64,000 nt of DNA from the NCBI RefSeq assembly GCF_014172405.1, contig NZ_WNXC01000001.1:1116001-1180000 (forward strand), read 5' to 3'. A program made the translations under genes and the position numbers. The first letter of the stretch is position 1, and the number at the start of each line of letters is the position of its first letter. The notes under the pieces were generated by a model that worked only from the letters and a program-made list of their open reading frames with translations, was not told the origin of the DNA and searched no databases. Below, in pieces: positions 54,102-63,400 of the stretch. The stretch is from Pedobacter gandavensis (lineage in GTDB: Bacteria; Bacteroidota; Bacteroidia; Sphingobacteriales; Sphingobacteriaceae).

Positions 54102-57047
54102 TTATAAATCCAATTTAAATCCCAATACAAAAGTTCGGGGAATCGTTAAATTGGCACCATCATAATATCCGTTATAGTTAATCAGCTCAGGATCAAGACC
54201 ACTAAATTTGCTTATGGTAAATAAATTCATGGCGGTAACATATAGATAAGCTCGCCTAAGATTTGATCCGGATTTTTTAAAGAATTTAGCTTTACCAAAA
54301 TCGTAACCTAAGGTTACCGACCTTAATTTTGCATAAGACGCATCTTCCAAAAACAAATCCTGATCTACGCGATAAGCATCAACAGGGCTAAATGGATTAT
54401 AAATGGGATAATTCTTTCCGTTGTCGAATATTTGCCAGGAGGAGATTTCTTTAACAGAATTAATACTATTACCGGTCTCCGCGTTTACAAAACCATAACG
54501 GTTCGCTTCGTACTGGTTAATGGCTTTTTGTCCGAGGGCAAAAATTACATTAAAGTTTAAATCGAAATTTTTATAACTCAACGTATTATTCCAGCCACCT
54601 ACATATTTAGGTAAGCGGTCACCTGTCATTACTTTATCCTTGTTGTCAATTCTGTTATCGCCATTGTAATCTACCCACTTAGGATCTCCTGCTTGAATTG
54701 GAATACCATTGAAAGTAAGGCCTTCAGGAATTTCAGCATTTGTGTTATAAATACCCTGGTTTGTATATAACCAAAAACTACCTGCTGATTTCCCTACCTC
54801 AAGTTTATTGTCATTAAGAATGAGCTCAGTTACCCCTCCAGGGAGCGCTTTTAACTTGTTTTGGTTGTAGCTAAAGTTAATACCTGTTGTCCAGCTTAGT
54901 GATTTAGATTGATCTGTTACCAAGCCATTAACTACCAATTCCAATCCTTTATTGTTGATGTTCATACCGGATTTGTAGTTAGCACTATATCCGAGTTCAA
55001 ACGGGACTGGCAGACCAATGATCTGGTTGTTATCATTACGATTATAGGCCGTAACAGCAGCGCTCAATCTATTTTTAAAGAAACTGGCATTCAGGGTCAG
55101 ATTAGTCCTGTCGGAAGTTGGGACTTTAATACCATATCCTATAAAACCACTTTCGTACGGTCTGTTGATACCCAATGCGCTTCCATACCCCGGAATTGTT
55201 GGTTCTTCATACCAGCCACTTTCAGATCTGTATTGGGGACCAGCGGCAAAACGATCATCTAAAAATATCCGGAGTACCCTACCCCAACCTCCGCTTAAGT
55301 GTAGGCTATTAAAGGTTTCATTATTTTTCAATAATTGTTCTTTAATATCCCAATCCGCATTAAATGCCGGTGTGGTTACCCACCTGCTATCAGGCTGCCC
55401 ATTGGAAGTACCATCCCTTCTTAGGATGGCGTTAACAGTCAGGATTTTTTTGTAGCTATATTTAGCCGAACCATAAAAAGACATTAAATTATTCCGCTCT
55501 TTATCGATGTATCTGAAAACATAAAAACCACTGGCAGCAAGGGTATTTAAATAGTCATCCTTTAACACATCCCCTTGTACTTTATTCAGCTTCACAAAGT
55601 CATTTGGTCCATTGTAGGCCCGGGCATAATTATACTTATAGGTATCACCTTGAAAACTCTGGCCTAGCTCAAAATCAACGGTGTGGTCTTCATTGATTTC
55701 GTATTTATAAGCAGCATTGTTATTTAATAATATACGCTGGCTATAGCCAAAATAATTTGAGATATAACTCACGCCATCCAACAAAGTTGAGGGCGTAAAA
55801 TAATCCCGGATACCTTCGTTATAATCAAAAAGTAAGCTTGAAGTTATGGTTAACTTATTGATTTTTGCAGCCAGCGTTAAGTTTCCATTTAGAATTGTTG
55901 ACCTGTTATTGTCCACATTTTTTTTAGTTTCATTTAAGAAACCTTGATAAATAGCTGCATTTGGGGATAATGGGTTGGATAAATCGGGAATGTAACGTTG
56001 CTCAGCGAAACGATCTCTTAAGCTATTGTTCCGAAAACGATCTAATCTTGCGGTGTTTATGGCGCTTGATACCGTTAACCATTTAAAAGGCAGCATATTA
56101 ATGCCAAAAAACAAGTTATATCGGTTAAGACTAGTGTGATCAGCGTTACCGGCATTTTTTGTTCCAGATCCAAAGAACCTGAAATTGGCTCGGTCCCCTC
56201 CCCCTGTAATTCCTAAATTTACCGAATAAGTAGGCGTATTCTGATAATAAAGGTCATTCCAGTTGGATGGTCCATAATAAGCTGTGTTCGTAGAATCTTT
56301 TAGATAAGAGGCATAACCAGCGTAATTTTCTGCGCTGGCATATTTTGCATAAAATGGCTTTCTGAAGTTATTTTCATAAACTCCATTCACTGTATTTACT
56401 TTAGGAGCAGTTACAAATCCAAAGTATGAATTTAAACTGATGTCCGTTAAACCTCCTTTGGCATTTTTGGTCGTAATATATATTGCACCATTTGCAGCAT
56501 TAGGACCTAGTTTTGCCAGCTCATAAGGATCCTTAATCACCGATATCGATTCAATGTTATCAATATCAATTTGCGCAAGTAAGTTTGTGGCCGGCCCTAT
56601 CCTATTGTAATCATACTTCTGAACATCAAATGCAAAGGGATTATCCTGCACCAGAGGAACGCCGTTTAAATAAACTGCCGGTTGAAGTGCATATATATCT
56701 TTTTTGTTAAACAACAGGCCAGATGCGCCCTGTACAATCATGCTTTGTTCTGTGCCAGGCTCACCGTTCGGCTCCTGTACAAATACACCGGCTAAGTTCC
56801 CCTTAACAATTTGCTGGAGGGAGAGATTAGGACTTAAAGCCGCTAATTTAATATTTACAGTATCTCTGGTGCCTTTTAATTTTGGAATACTACTGATTTT
56901 CTTGGCTATATTTTTATCTATCTGTTTTAATTTGACAGAGTCCTGGTGCAACGTGTCTTGATACACTTTTGCTGCAACCTTTGATGAGCAAAGAACAGAA
57001 AGTAATACCGTACACAAAGCACACGCATTAATTCGGATCATTTTCAT
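54102..57047 (-). CDS. SusC/RagA family TonB-linked outer-membrane transporter, first copy
   Basis: The start is ATG 57047 (MKMIRINACALCTVLLS signal); the TTG at 57083 was rejected. Unlike SusC-2 it has no CarboxypepD_reg domain; instead a plug follows at about residue 70: LSLQQIVKGNLAGVFVQEPN, SMIVQGASGLLFNKKDIYAL, ISVIKDPYELAKLGPNAANG and AIYITTKNAKGG. The barrel ends RTFVLGFKLDL. It is about 980 residues long. The N-terminal trimming is unusual for SusC and may alter TonB or signal interaction. It heads the SusC-D-FAS1-DUF5007 module. Confidence 0.92.
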   Translation of the reverse strand: MKMIRINACALCTVLLSVLCSSKVAAKVYQDTLHQDSVKLKQIDKNIAKKISSIPKLKGTRDTVNIKLAALSPNLSLQQIVKGNLAGVFVQEPNGEPGTEQSMIVQGASGLLFNKKDIYALQPAVYLNGVPLVQDNPFAFDVQKYDYNRIGPATNLLAQIDIDNIESISVIKDPYELAKLGPNAANGAIYITTKNAKGGLTDISLNSYFGFVTAPKVNTVNGVYENNFRKPFYAKYASAENYAGYASYLKDSTNTAYYGPSNWNDLYYQNTPTYSVNLGITGGGDRANFRFFGSGTKNAGNADHTSLNRYNLFFGINMLPFKWLTVSSAINTARLDRFRNNSLRDRFAEQRYIPDLSNPLSPNAAIYQGFLNETKKNVDNNRSTILNGNLTLAAKINKLTITSSLLFDYNEGIRDYFTPSTLLDGVSYISNYFGYSQRILLNNNAAYKYEINEDHTVDFELGQSFQGDTYKYNYARAYNGPNDFVKLNKVQGDVLKDDYLNTLAASGFYVFRYIDKERNNLMSFYGSAKYSYKKILTVNAILRRDGTSNGQPDSRWVTTPAFNADWDIKEQLLKNNETFNSLHLSGGWGRVLRIFLDDRFAAGPQYRSESGWYEEPTIPGYGSALGINRPYESGFIGYGIKVPTSDRTNLTLNASFFKNRLSAAVTAYNRNDNNQIIGLPVPFELGYSANYKSGMNINNKGLELVVNGLVTDQSKSLSWTTGINFSYNQNKLKALPGGVTELILNDNKLEVGKSAGSFWLYTNQGIYNTNAEIPEGLTFNGIPIQAGDPKWVDYNGDNRIDNKDKVMTGDRLPKYVGGWNNTLSYKNFDLNFNVIFALGQKAINQYEANRYGFVNAETGNSINSVKEISSWQIFDNGKNYPIYNPFSPVDAYRVDQDLFLEDASYAKLRSVTLGYDFGKAKFFKKSGSNLRRAYLYVTAMNLFTISKFSGLDPELINYNGYYDGANLTIPRTFVLGFKLDL

Positions 57048-57305
57048 TCGTATTTTTAGGTTTATAGATTTTATAGCATCCAACTCTGGAATGCTGTTGA
57101 TTGCCAGTCTGAATGCTCCCTTACAAAAGGAAGACTGGATTCATAGAAAAAATGGAGACCCATTTTTAGGAAAGGAGTAGTTGTTTTGGTCATATTTGGT
57201 TTGGTTTAGTTTGGTTTCAAAAAGCAGTACATCAGGATCAATAATGATCCTGGTAATTTTATTCGTCCATAATTTCAGGTAGGTGTTTTTCCATTTTTAT
57301 TGTTT
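57048..57305. other. Upstream region of SusC-1
   Basis: This holds no gene that I can support. Reading rightward it includes a short run of TTTGG-type tracts (about 57197-57225). A promoter for the leftward SusC operon is expected here, but I see no clear -33/-7 pair. An ATG-less leftward open frame of about 70 codons crosses the region. Confidence 0.4.
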
Positions 57306-57344
57306 TAAAGACCATGAGTTAAAACATGGTCTTTAATTTTTTTT
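57306..57344 (-). terminator. Terminator after the DUF2264 gene
   Basis: AAAGACCATG (57307-57316) and CATGGTCTTT (57325-57334) form a perfect 10-bp stem with an 8-base loop. It lies 9 bases past the DUF2264 stop on the leftward side. The rightward side has the longer T run. It probably separates the GH105/DUF2264 transcript from the SusC operon. Confidence 0.7.
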
Positions 57345-57352
57345 AAATACCA

Positions 57353-58609
57353 TTAGTAATCCACGTGATAATCTTTCTTGAAGGGCTGTCCACTCCAGGC
57401 TTTTTTGGAAGTCCAGTCTGCCGCAGGGTCAGTCCAGAATTTATGATCTGCAGGTAATCCCAGAGGTAAGAACCCAAGCGTTGCCATATATAAACTTCCG
57501 GTAGAGGTGTAGCCATCTGCAATACCCGGTTGAGCACCACAAAAACCTAAAACCAACCAACCGTCTTTATCAAAATTGTTATACTGATCAAACATTCGGT
57601 GCATGACCGCAGTTAAGCCACAGCGAACTTGAGCCGGACTAATTCCGGCAGGCAGCTTATCCATTAATGCAACCTGTCCTAAAGCCTGAAATGCTGCCGT
57701 ACGATAAGTTACAGACCTGCCTAAAGGTGGATAAGTTCCATCCGTTCCAATAATTCGTTCAGAAAACTCTGAATAACGAACCATACGTTTCACAGCGGTG
57801 TCATAGGATTCAACATTCAGTCGTTTTTTATCAGCTAAAACTTTAAAAAAATCAACCAGCATTGGATGGATCACATACGAATTGTAATAGTCTATACTTA
57901 AACTTGGTCCATCACTATACCAGCCATCGCCTTGATACCATTCCTGAATTTTTCTTTTTGCAATCTCTATCCTCGCCGGATCTGCCTGCTGTCCAATGCT
58001 CATTAAAAAGGCTTCGTTAATACCTGCAAAAAGTAACCAGTTGTTATAGGCACCTGTTCTTGTACGTAAGGTCTTAAACTCTTCTGCGATCCTTGCTTTA
58101 GTTACTGCATCCAGCGGTTCCCATAATGCTTTAGGAGCTCTTAAAAAAGCCTGAGCCATATAAGCTGCGTCAACTATTGGCTGACTTTCTGTTCTGAAAT
58201 TGAGATAATCCGGGTTGGCGGGATCTACTGCGTTTGTTATTCCCTTTAAAAGAGCAGTACGAAGTTTTTTACGCATCTCTCCTTCTTTAGTTTCATCATC
58301 AGGTAAGGCAAGCCATGGAGCAACACCGGCCATGGTGCGTCCTACAGCTTCCAGATAAGTAACTTTCTTAAAAAAGTCTGTCTTTTGGCCAGGAGGCACT
58401 GCCACTGGCATATTCTGTTTTAAGGTTCCATTAGCCAGATTAAGAATCACCGGAGATGATATTTTATATAATAAATTCGCCCAATACTCACGATCCTGAG
58501 CACCATTAACTACTACAGATGGCTTCTTTTTCTTTTGTTGTGCATTAATTGTTGTATTGCCGGCAAAAGATATTACCGCAATCAAAAACAGATATTTTAT
58601 TTTCTTCAT
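57353..58609 (-). CDS. DUF2264 domain-containing exported protein
   Basis: The signal peptide is LIAVISFAGNTTINAQ. The 418 residues match DUF2264: DREYWANLLYKISSPVILNL, then YLEAVGRTMAGVAPWLALPD, WLLFAGINEAFLMSIG, WYQGDGWYSDGPSLSIDYYN and GTYPPLGRSVTYRTAAFQAL. This family has an (alpha/alpha) toroid fold and is found in loci for uronic-acid-containing glycans, where it may act as a lyase or hydrolase. Its activity is not established here. It lies 20 bases after GH105 in the same direction. Confidence 0.85.
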   Translation of the reverse strand: MKKIKYLFLIAVISFAGNTTINAQQKKKKPSVVVNGAQDREYWANLLYKISSPVILNLANGTLKQNMPVAVPPGQKTDFFKKVTYLEAVGRTMAGVAPWLALPDDETKEGEMRKKLRTALLKGITNAVDPANPDYLNFRTESQPIVDAAYMAQAFLRAPKALWEPLDAVTKARIAEEFKTLRTRTGAYNNWLLFAGINEAFLMSIGQQADPARIEIAKRKIQEWYQGDGWYSDGPSLSIDYYNSYVIHPMLVDFFKVLADKKRLNVESYDTAVKRMVRYSEFSERIIGTDGTYPPLGRSVTYRTAAFQALGQVALMDKLPAGISPAQVRCGLTAVMHRMFDQYNNFDKDGWLVLGFCGAQPGIADGYTSTGSLYMATLGFLPLGLPADHKFWTDPAADWTSKKAWSGQPFKKDYHVDY

Positions 58610-58629
58610 GATTCTTTTTATGACTGATA

Positions 58630-60000
58630 TTATGATTTAGTGACTTCAAAAATTCTATGAGTTCCAGGCGAAACCTTTACCGTAAAGCGAAGCGATTGTG
58701 GCTTTTCATTTGTATACTCTACTTTTGAAGGAATCAACAATCCAGAAGATGCATCCTTTAGCACTAATTTATCAGGACTAAGCTTCTTAACCTTTTTAGA
58801 TAGATCAGACCATTTAACCTCGATTGTTTGCTCCTTTTCTACTCCGGTTTCATTATAAGCCTGAGTTACATACACATCTTTTCTATGGTTTATGTACATC
58901 GGAAGCACTTCAGTGCCAGCCAATAAAAAAGCACCCACACCGTATACATCGGTATCGTCATAACCTACTTTATCAGGTGCTGCACCTTGAGCTTGTACAA
59001 ACCCCAACTTGCCATCAGGATGAACGGAAGTTGCTAAAGCAGTCCAGGCTTTAGAAATAACAGGCTCATATTTTTTATAAGGAATAAGGCCGTTATTAAC
59101 GCCCCAGGCCATCGCGTAACAAATAAATCCGGTACCGCTGGTTTCTTTTACAGGAAAAGTCTCCGGATCCAGCAAACTGGCATGCCAGCTGCCATCTGCT
59201 TGTTGCAAGGAGGCCAGCTTCTCCGACATTTGTACAAATAGCTTAACCAGTTTTTTGCGCTCCGGATGATTTTCCGGCGTTACAGATAGTAAACGAGCTA
59301 AACCGCCAATTACCCAACCATTGCCCCTACTCCAGAATACCTTAGTTCCATTTTTTTCCTTTTTATTGAAGTAACGGCTGTCTCTATAGTAAAGGTGCTC
59401 CTCCTTATCATATAAGTATGCAGTAGATTTCCACCATAATGCAATTGATTTATCCAGGTATCTGGAATCGCCGGTAGCTTGGGTTAAATAGCCTAATGCT
59501 GGTGGCCCCATAAACAAAGCATCACACCATGCCCATTCACGTACAAAAATGCTGTTTTTCCATTCCAGACCTTCAGTATGAGGCAAAGTGACAATGGTAT
59601 CCGCTAAGGCTTTAAACTTCTGAATATATTCCGGTTTTTTATAAATGGTATATAACTGTGAATAAAGTTGTCCGACACAGTAATCATCTGCAAAATGTCT
59701 GTATTTACCGGTATCCCATTTATTATCTACACTAACCTGTATTAATTTATTGTAATAGCGCTCGTCATTTGCCAGTTTAGCCCAGGCCATCATGCCTGCA
59801 TACATGGCTCCATTGGTCCAATCCTTTTTATGATTTTTCCAACCATGAGTATCGAGGGTGTTCCATTGCCAATCGGCAACTTTTTTCATTAATAAATAAG
59901 AGGAGTCGGTTTTTGATATCCCATTTTGTCCTTGCACTTTAACTGTCTCAAAACAGAAAAGGATCAAAAGGGATAAAAATGTTCGTTTGTACATTTGCAT
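58630..60000 (-). CDS. GH105 unsaturated uronyl hydrolase
   Basis: The ATG at 60000 is used; an in-frame GTG one codon earlier exists. A signal peptide (FLSLLILFCFETVKVQGQ) precedes the GH105/GH88 (alpha/alpha)6 barrel: WTNGAMYAGMMAWAKL, FADDYCVGQLYSQLY (D105/D106), REWAWCDALFMGPPALGY (D160) and FWSRGNGWVIGGLARLL. These are the catalytic aspartates and substrate walls of the YteR-type family. It removes the terminal unsaturated uronic acid left by a polysaccharide lyase, in the periplasm. It implies that a lyase acts upstream, with the toroid protein at 36695 as a candidate. Confidence 0.92.
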   Translation of the reverse strand: MQMYKRTFLSLLILFCFETVKVQGQNGISKTDSSYLLMKKVADWQWNTLDTHGWKNHKKDWTNGAMYAGMMAWAKLANDERYYNKLIQVSVDNKWDTGKYRHFADDYCVGQLYSQLYTIYKKPEYIQKFKALADTIVTLPHTEGLEWKNSIFVREWAWCDALFMGPPALGYLTQATGDSRYLDKSIALWWKSTAYLYDKEEHLYYRDSRYFNKKEKNGTKVFWSRGNGWVIGGLARLLSVTPENHPERKKLVKLFVQMSEKLASLQQADGSWHASLLDPETFPVKETSGTGFICYAMAWGVNNGLIPYKKYEPVISKAWTALATSVHPDGKLGFVQAQGAAPDKVGYDDTDVYGVGAFLLAGTEVLPMYINHRKDVYVTQAYNETGVEKEQTIEVKWSDLSKKVKKLSPDKLVLKDASSGLLIPSKVEYTNEKPQSLRFTVKVSPGTHRIFEVTKS

Positions 60001-60126
60001 CACTAAGTTTAATTTGGTTTTTTGTGTGTCTTGTCAGGGATATTAGAATCCTTGAATTTTTTCCAGGCGTCTGCTAAAAGCTTGCAACACCTGAAAATCA
60101 AAAATGAACTTATCAGTTGAAACTGA

Positions 60127-60189
60127 TGGAGGGTAATCCTGTTTAAAATGGAGGAATATTTTATTTTAAGCCCCTATAAGGGGCTAAAA
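60127..60189. repeat. Direct repeat, copy 1
   Basis: It begins TGGAGGGTAATCCTGTTTA and includes a perfect 7-bp hairpin AGCCCCT-ATA-AGGGGCT. It matches copy 2 at 60371 over about 63 bases with a one-base gap and roughly four in five bases identical. Confidence 0.7.
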
Positions 60190-60370
60190 ACCCGACACTT
60201 GTATTCATTTCCTGTAAAGCACTTATTAGATTCCGCTTGATTTCCTGGAAAGAATGTCCCTACTTGACAAAACAACCGGATGTGTTGCCCTTGAAGATTA
60301 TTAGTCTATACTGGAGGATATTCCAGGAGTTCATGACCAGAGCAAAAAGAAACTAGCTCTTCAAAATGGG

Positions 60371-60432
60371 TGGAGATAATCCTGCTTAAAATAGAGGAAA
60401 ATTTTATTTCAAGCCTCTTTTTAGGTCTAAAA
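60371..60432. repeat. Direct repeat, copy 2
   Basis: It begins TGGAGATAATCCTGCTTA. In this copy the hairpin of copy 1 has decayed (AAGCCTCTTTTTAGGTCT). It sits 45 bases before the sensor ATG. Confidence 0.7.
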
Positions 60433-60476
60433 TTCTATATTTAGAACCATAACCAACCAAATATTTACTTACAAAA

Positions 60477-63400
60477 ATGTACAACGATCTTAAGTTCGGA
60501 TTATGCAAAATAATTTTCATTCTGCTTATTTTTAACCCGTTTTTTAATGTTAAAGCACAAAAACTAAGTTTTAATTCAATTAAAGTCAGTGACGGACTTT
60601 CACAGAGTTCAGTGCTTGATATTGCTCAGGATGGTTATGGTTTCATGTGGTTTGCTACCCGATATGGTTTGAATCGCTATGATGGTACACGTTTTAAAAT
60701 CTATAAATCATTGCCAAATGATACGACTTCTTTGAGCAACAGTTTTATCAACACTATATATTGTGATCATCAAAAAACTTTATGGGTTGGTACATCAACA
60801 GGTTTGAACAAATATGATGCAGTAAATGATAATTTTCAACACATCATTTTTTTCCAGCAAAAGAAAACCATAAAACCTAATGTATCCTGTATTTATGAAA
60901 ACGGGAATGAGCTATGGATTGGTACGGATAATGGGCTGTATCTCGTAAGCAACCGACAAAAAAACTCCTTTGTAAGCGCTAATCAATTAGAAATCTCCCC
61001 ATTAGTTAGTGGAGAAGTACTATTTACCTATAAAGACAAGCAGGGATATTTTTGGATTGGCACAAGTAAGGAGCTGATCAGATGCCGGTACAACAAAAAA
61101 ATATCCGATGTTAAGATCTTCAGACATATACCTGGCGATAACAGTAGTATAAGTGATGGTCCGGTTAAGTCTATTGTTGAGGACCTACAGGGAAATCTTT
61201 GGATTGGAACGAGAACCGGGGGGCTTAACCGTTTTAACAAAAAATCCGAAACATTTGAGCATTATGTTCATCAGAATAACAATCCAAATAGCCTTAGTCA
61301 TAATTCTATTAGGAAAATGATCCTGAATAAGGAAGGAAATATTATAATCGGGACACAAGAAGGAATCAGCGTCTTCAATACAGCAAATTATAACTTCCAC
61401 AATTACAAAAATCAGATTGACAATCCATTAAGTCTGAATCAAAACTCTGTTTACAGCATTTTCGAGGATAAAGCAAAAAACATTTGGGTGGGCACTTATT
61501 TTGGAGGTGTAAGTATTTCCTATGGCGTAAAAACCACATTCAAAACATTAAGCAGTTCCAGCAATAGTGGCAGTCTAAGTAGCAATGTTGTCCGTTCAAT
61601 TGCTGGCGATGCAAAAGGAAATTTATGGATTGGAACTGAAGGAGGAGGATTAAATTATTTTAACAGGCAAACGCAGCAGGTTAAGTCTTTTGTTAACAAT
61701 TCAGCTGATCCTGGAAGTCTGAGCTCAAATCTGATCAAACAAGTATATCTGGATACAGATAATCATTTATGGATTGGTACCAGTGGAACAGGATTAAATT
61801 TGTATGATCCCGCAAGTGGAAAGTTCAAAAGATTTTATTCCGGGAATAGCGATTCTGAAACTAAACCTGCAACTGTAACTACTATATTAGAAGATGCTCA
61901 AAAGAAATTATGGATTGGAGGAACAGGGGTTAATGCCTTATACCAACGTGAAGGAACAACACTTACTGATATAACACCTCCGGTTTTCAAGAAATACTTT
62001 AAAAATAAGAGTATCCAAAAGTACTATGAGGACCGAAACAAGCATATATGGATAGTAACCTATCAGGAAATCCTCCTATATCATCCGGATAAGAAAACAT
62101 TAAGCATCATTACTTCCGGGCCGAAGGATCCGGAAATAAATACATTCAACATCGTAACAGAAGACCATGATGGTAATATCTGGATTGGCTTAAATTATGG
62201 AGGAATTCAGGTTTACAATCCGAAAACGGGAAAATTTATAGCAAAGTACACGACGAAGGATGGACTTTGTAATAATAACATTTTGAGTATTACGGAAGAT
62301 CAGCAGAAAAACTTGTGGTTTGGTACAACAAATGGCTTATCAAGGTTAAAAGCAGATCGAAAAACATTTCAGACTTATACGATGGCTGATGGCCTTGCCG
62401 GAGATGAATTCCATTACAATTCATTGTATAAGGCTCCGGATGAAACGATATTTATTGGTGGACTAAATGGCATAACCTATTTTAGCCCCCTGGAGATTCA
62501 ACAAAACAATGACCATTCCCCCCTGAGTTTTATAGGTATAAGACTATTTAATGATGAAGCTGAAAAAACAAATGGAAAAAATGGGATTCTCCCACAAAAT
62601 ATCATTCTACGTCCCAAACTAACCTTTAATAGTAATCAGAATATTTTCACCATAGAATTTGCACTCCTAAATTATATCAAACCAGGAAAGAACAAATACG
62701 CCTACAAACTACAAGGAGTTAACAAAAACTGGAATCAGAGTTATATACCGGAAGCAACTTATACCAATCTTCCAGCCGGAGAATATGTGTTTTCTGTAAA
62801 AGGAGCAAATAATGATGGTATATGGAGTGAACCTATCAATATCGCTATTAAGATCCTCCCCCCCCTATGGAAAACCTGGTGGGCATACACCCTTTACATG
62901 ATGATACTCGGCACAATCACCTTCTTCTTTGTGCGCTTTTTTTTCCTCAGACAGCTTATAAAAAGAGATGAAGAGCTTCATCAGTTAAAGCTGAATTTTT
63001 TCACCAATGTCTCTCATGAAATCAGGTCTCACCTGACTTTAATTATGGTGCCACTCGAAAAAGTTATCGACGAAACCAAAAACAACGACATCGTGAGTAA
63101 ACAGTTGACTTATATTAAAAAGAACACAGACAGACTGGTAAGACTTGTAACCGAGTTAATGGACTTCAGAAGAGCGGAAACAAACAATTTAAAATTAAAC
63201 TTTTCGAATTATGATATCATTCGCTTTCTCGATGAGATTTATAGTTCTTTTAAAGAGGTCTGTGCAATAAAAAACATCAGTTTATCCTTCTTTCATGCAG
63301 AAAACGAACTATTTGTAGCTATAGAAAAGGGACAAATGGAGAAAGTCATTTTTAACTTGTTAAGCAATGCTGTAAAGTTTACACCAGAAAATGGGAGTAT

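Larger units (their letters stand above)
60001..60476. other. Divergent regulatory region between GH105 and the hybrid sensor
   Basis: This 476-base gap lies between the divergent GH105 operon and the sensor gene. It contains an imperfect direct repeat (60127-60189 and 60371-60432), a hairpin AGCCCCT-ATA-AGGGGCT (60169-60185) and a palindrome CTGGA / TCCAG (60311-60326). The repeats are likely regulator binding sites or leader structures. Confidence 0.6.

Noticed and set aside
57048..57305. ATG-less leftward frame upstream of SusC-1 of about 70 codons
   Set aside because: It looks protein-like in places but has no start and no known family. Chance or a relic cannot be separated.
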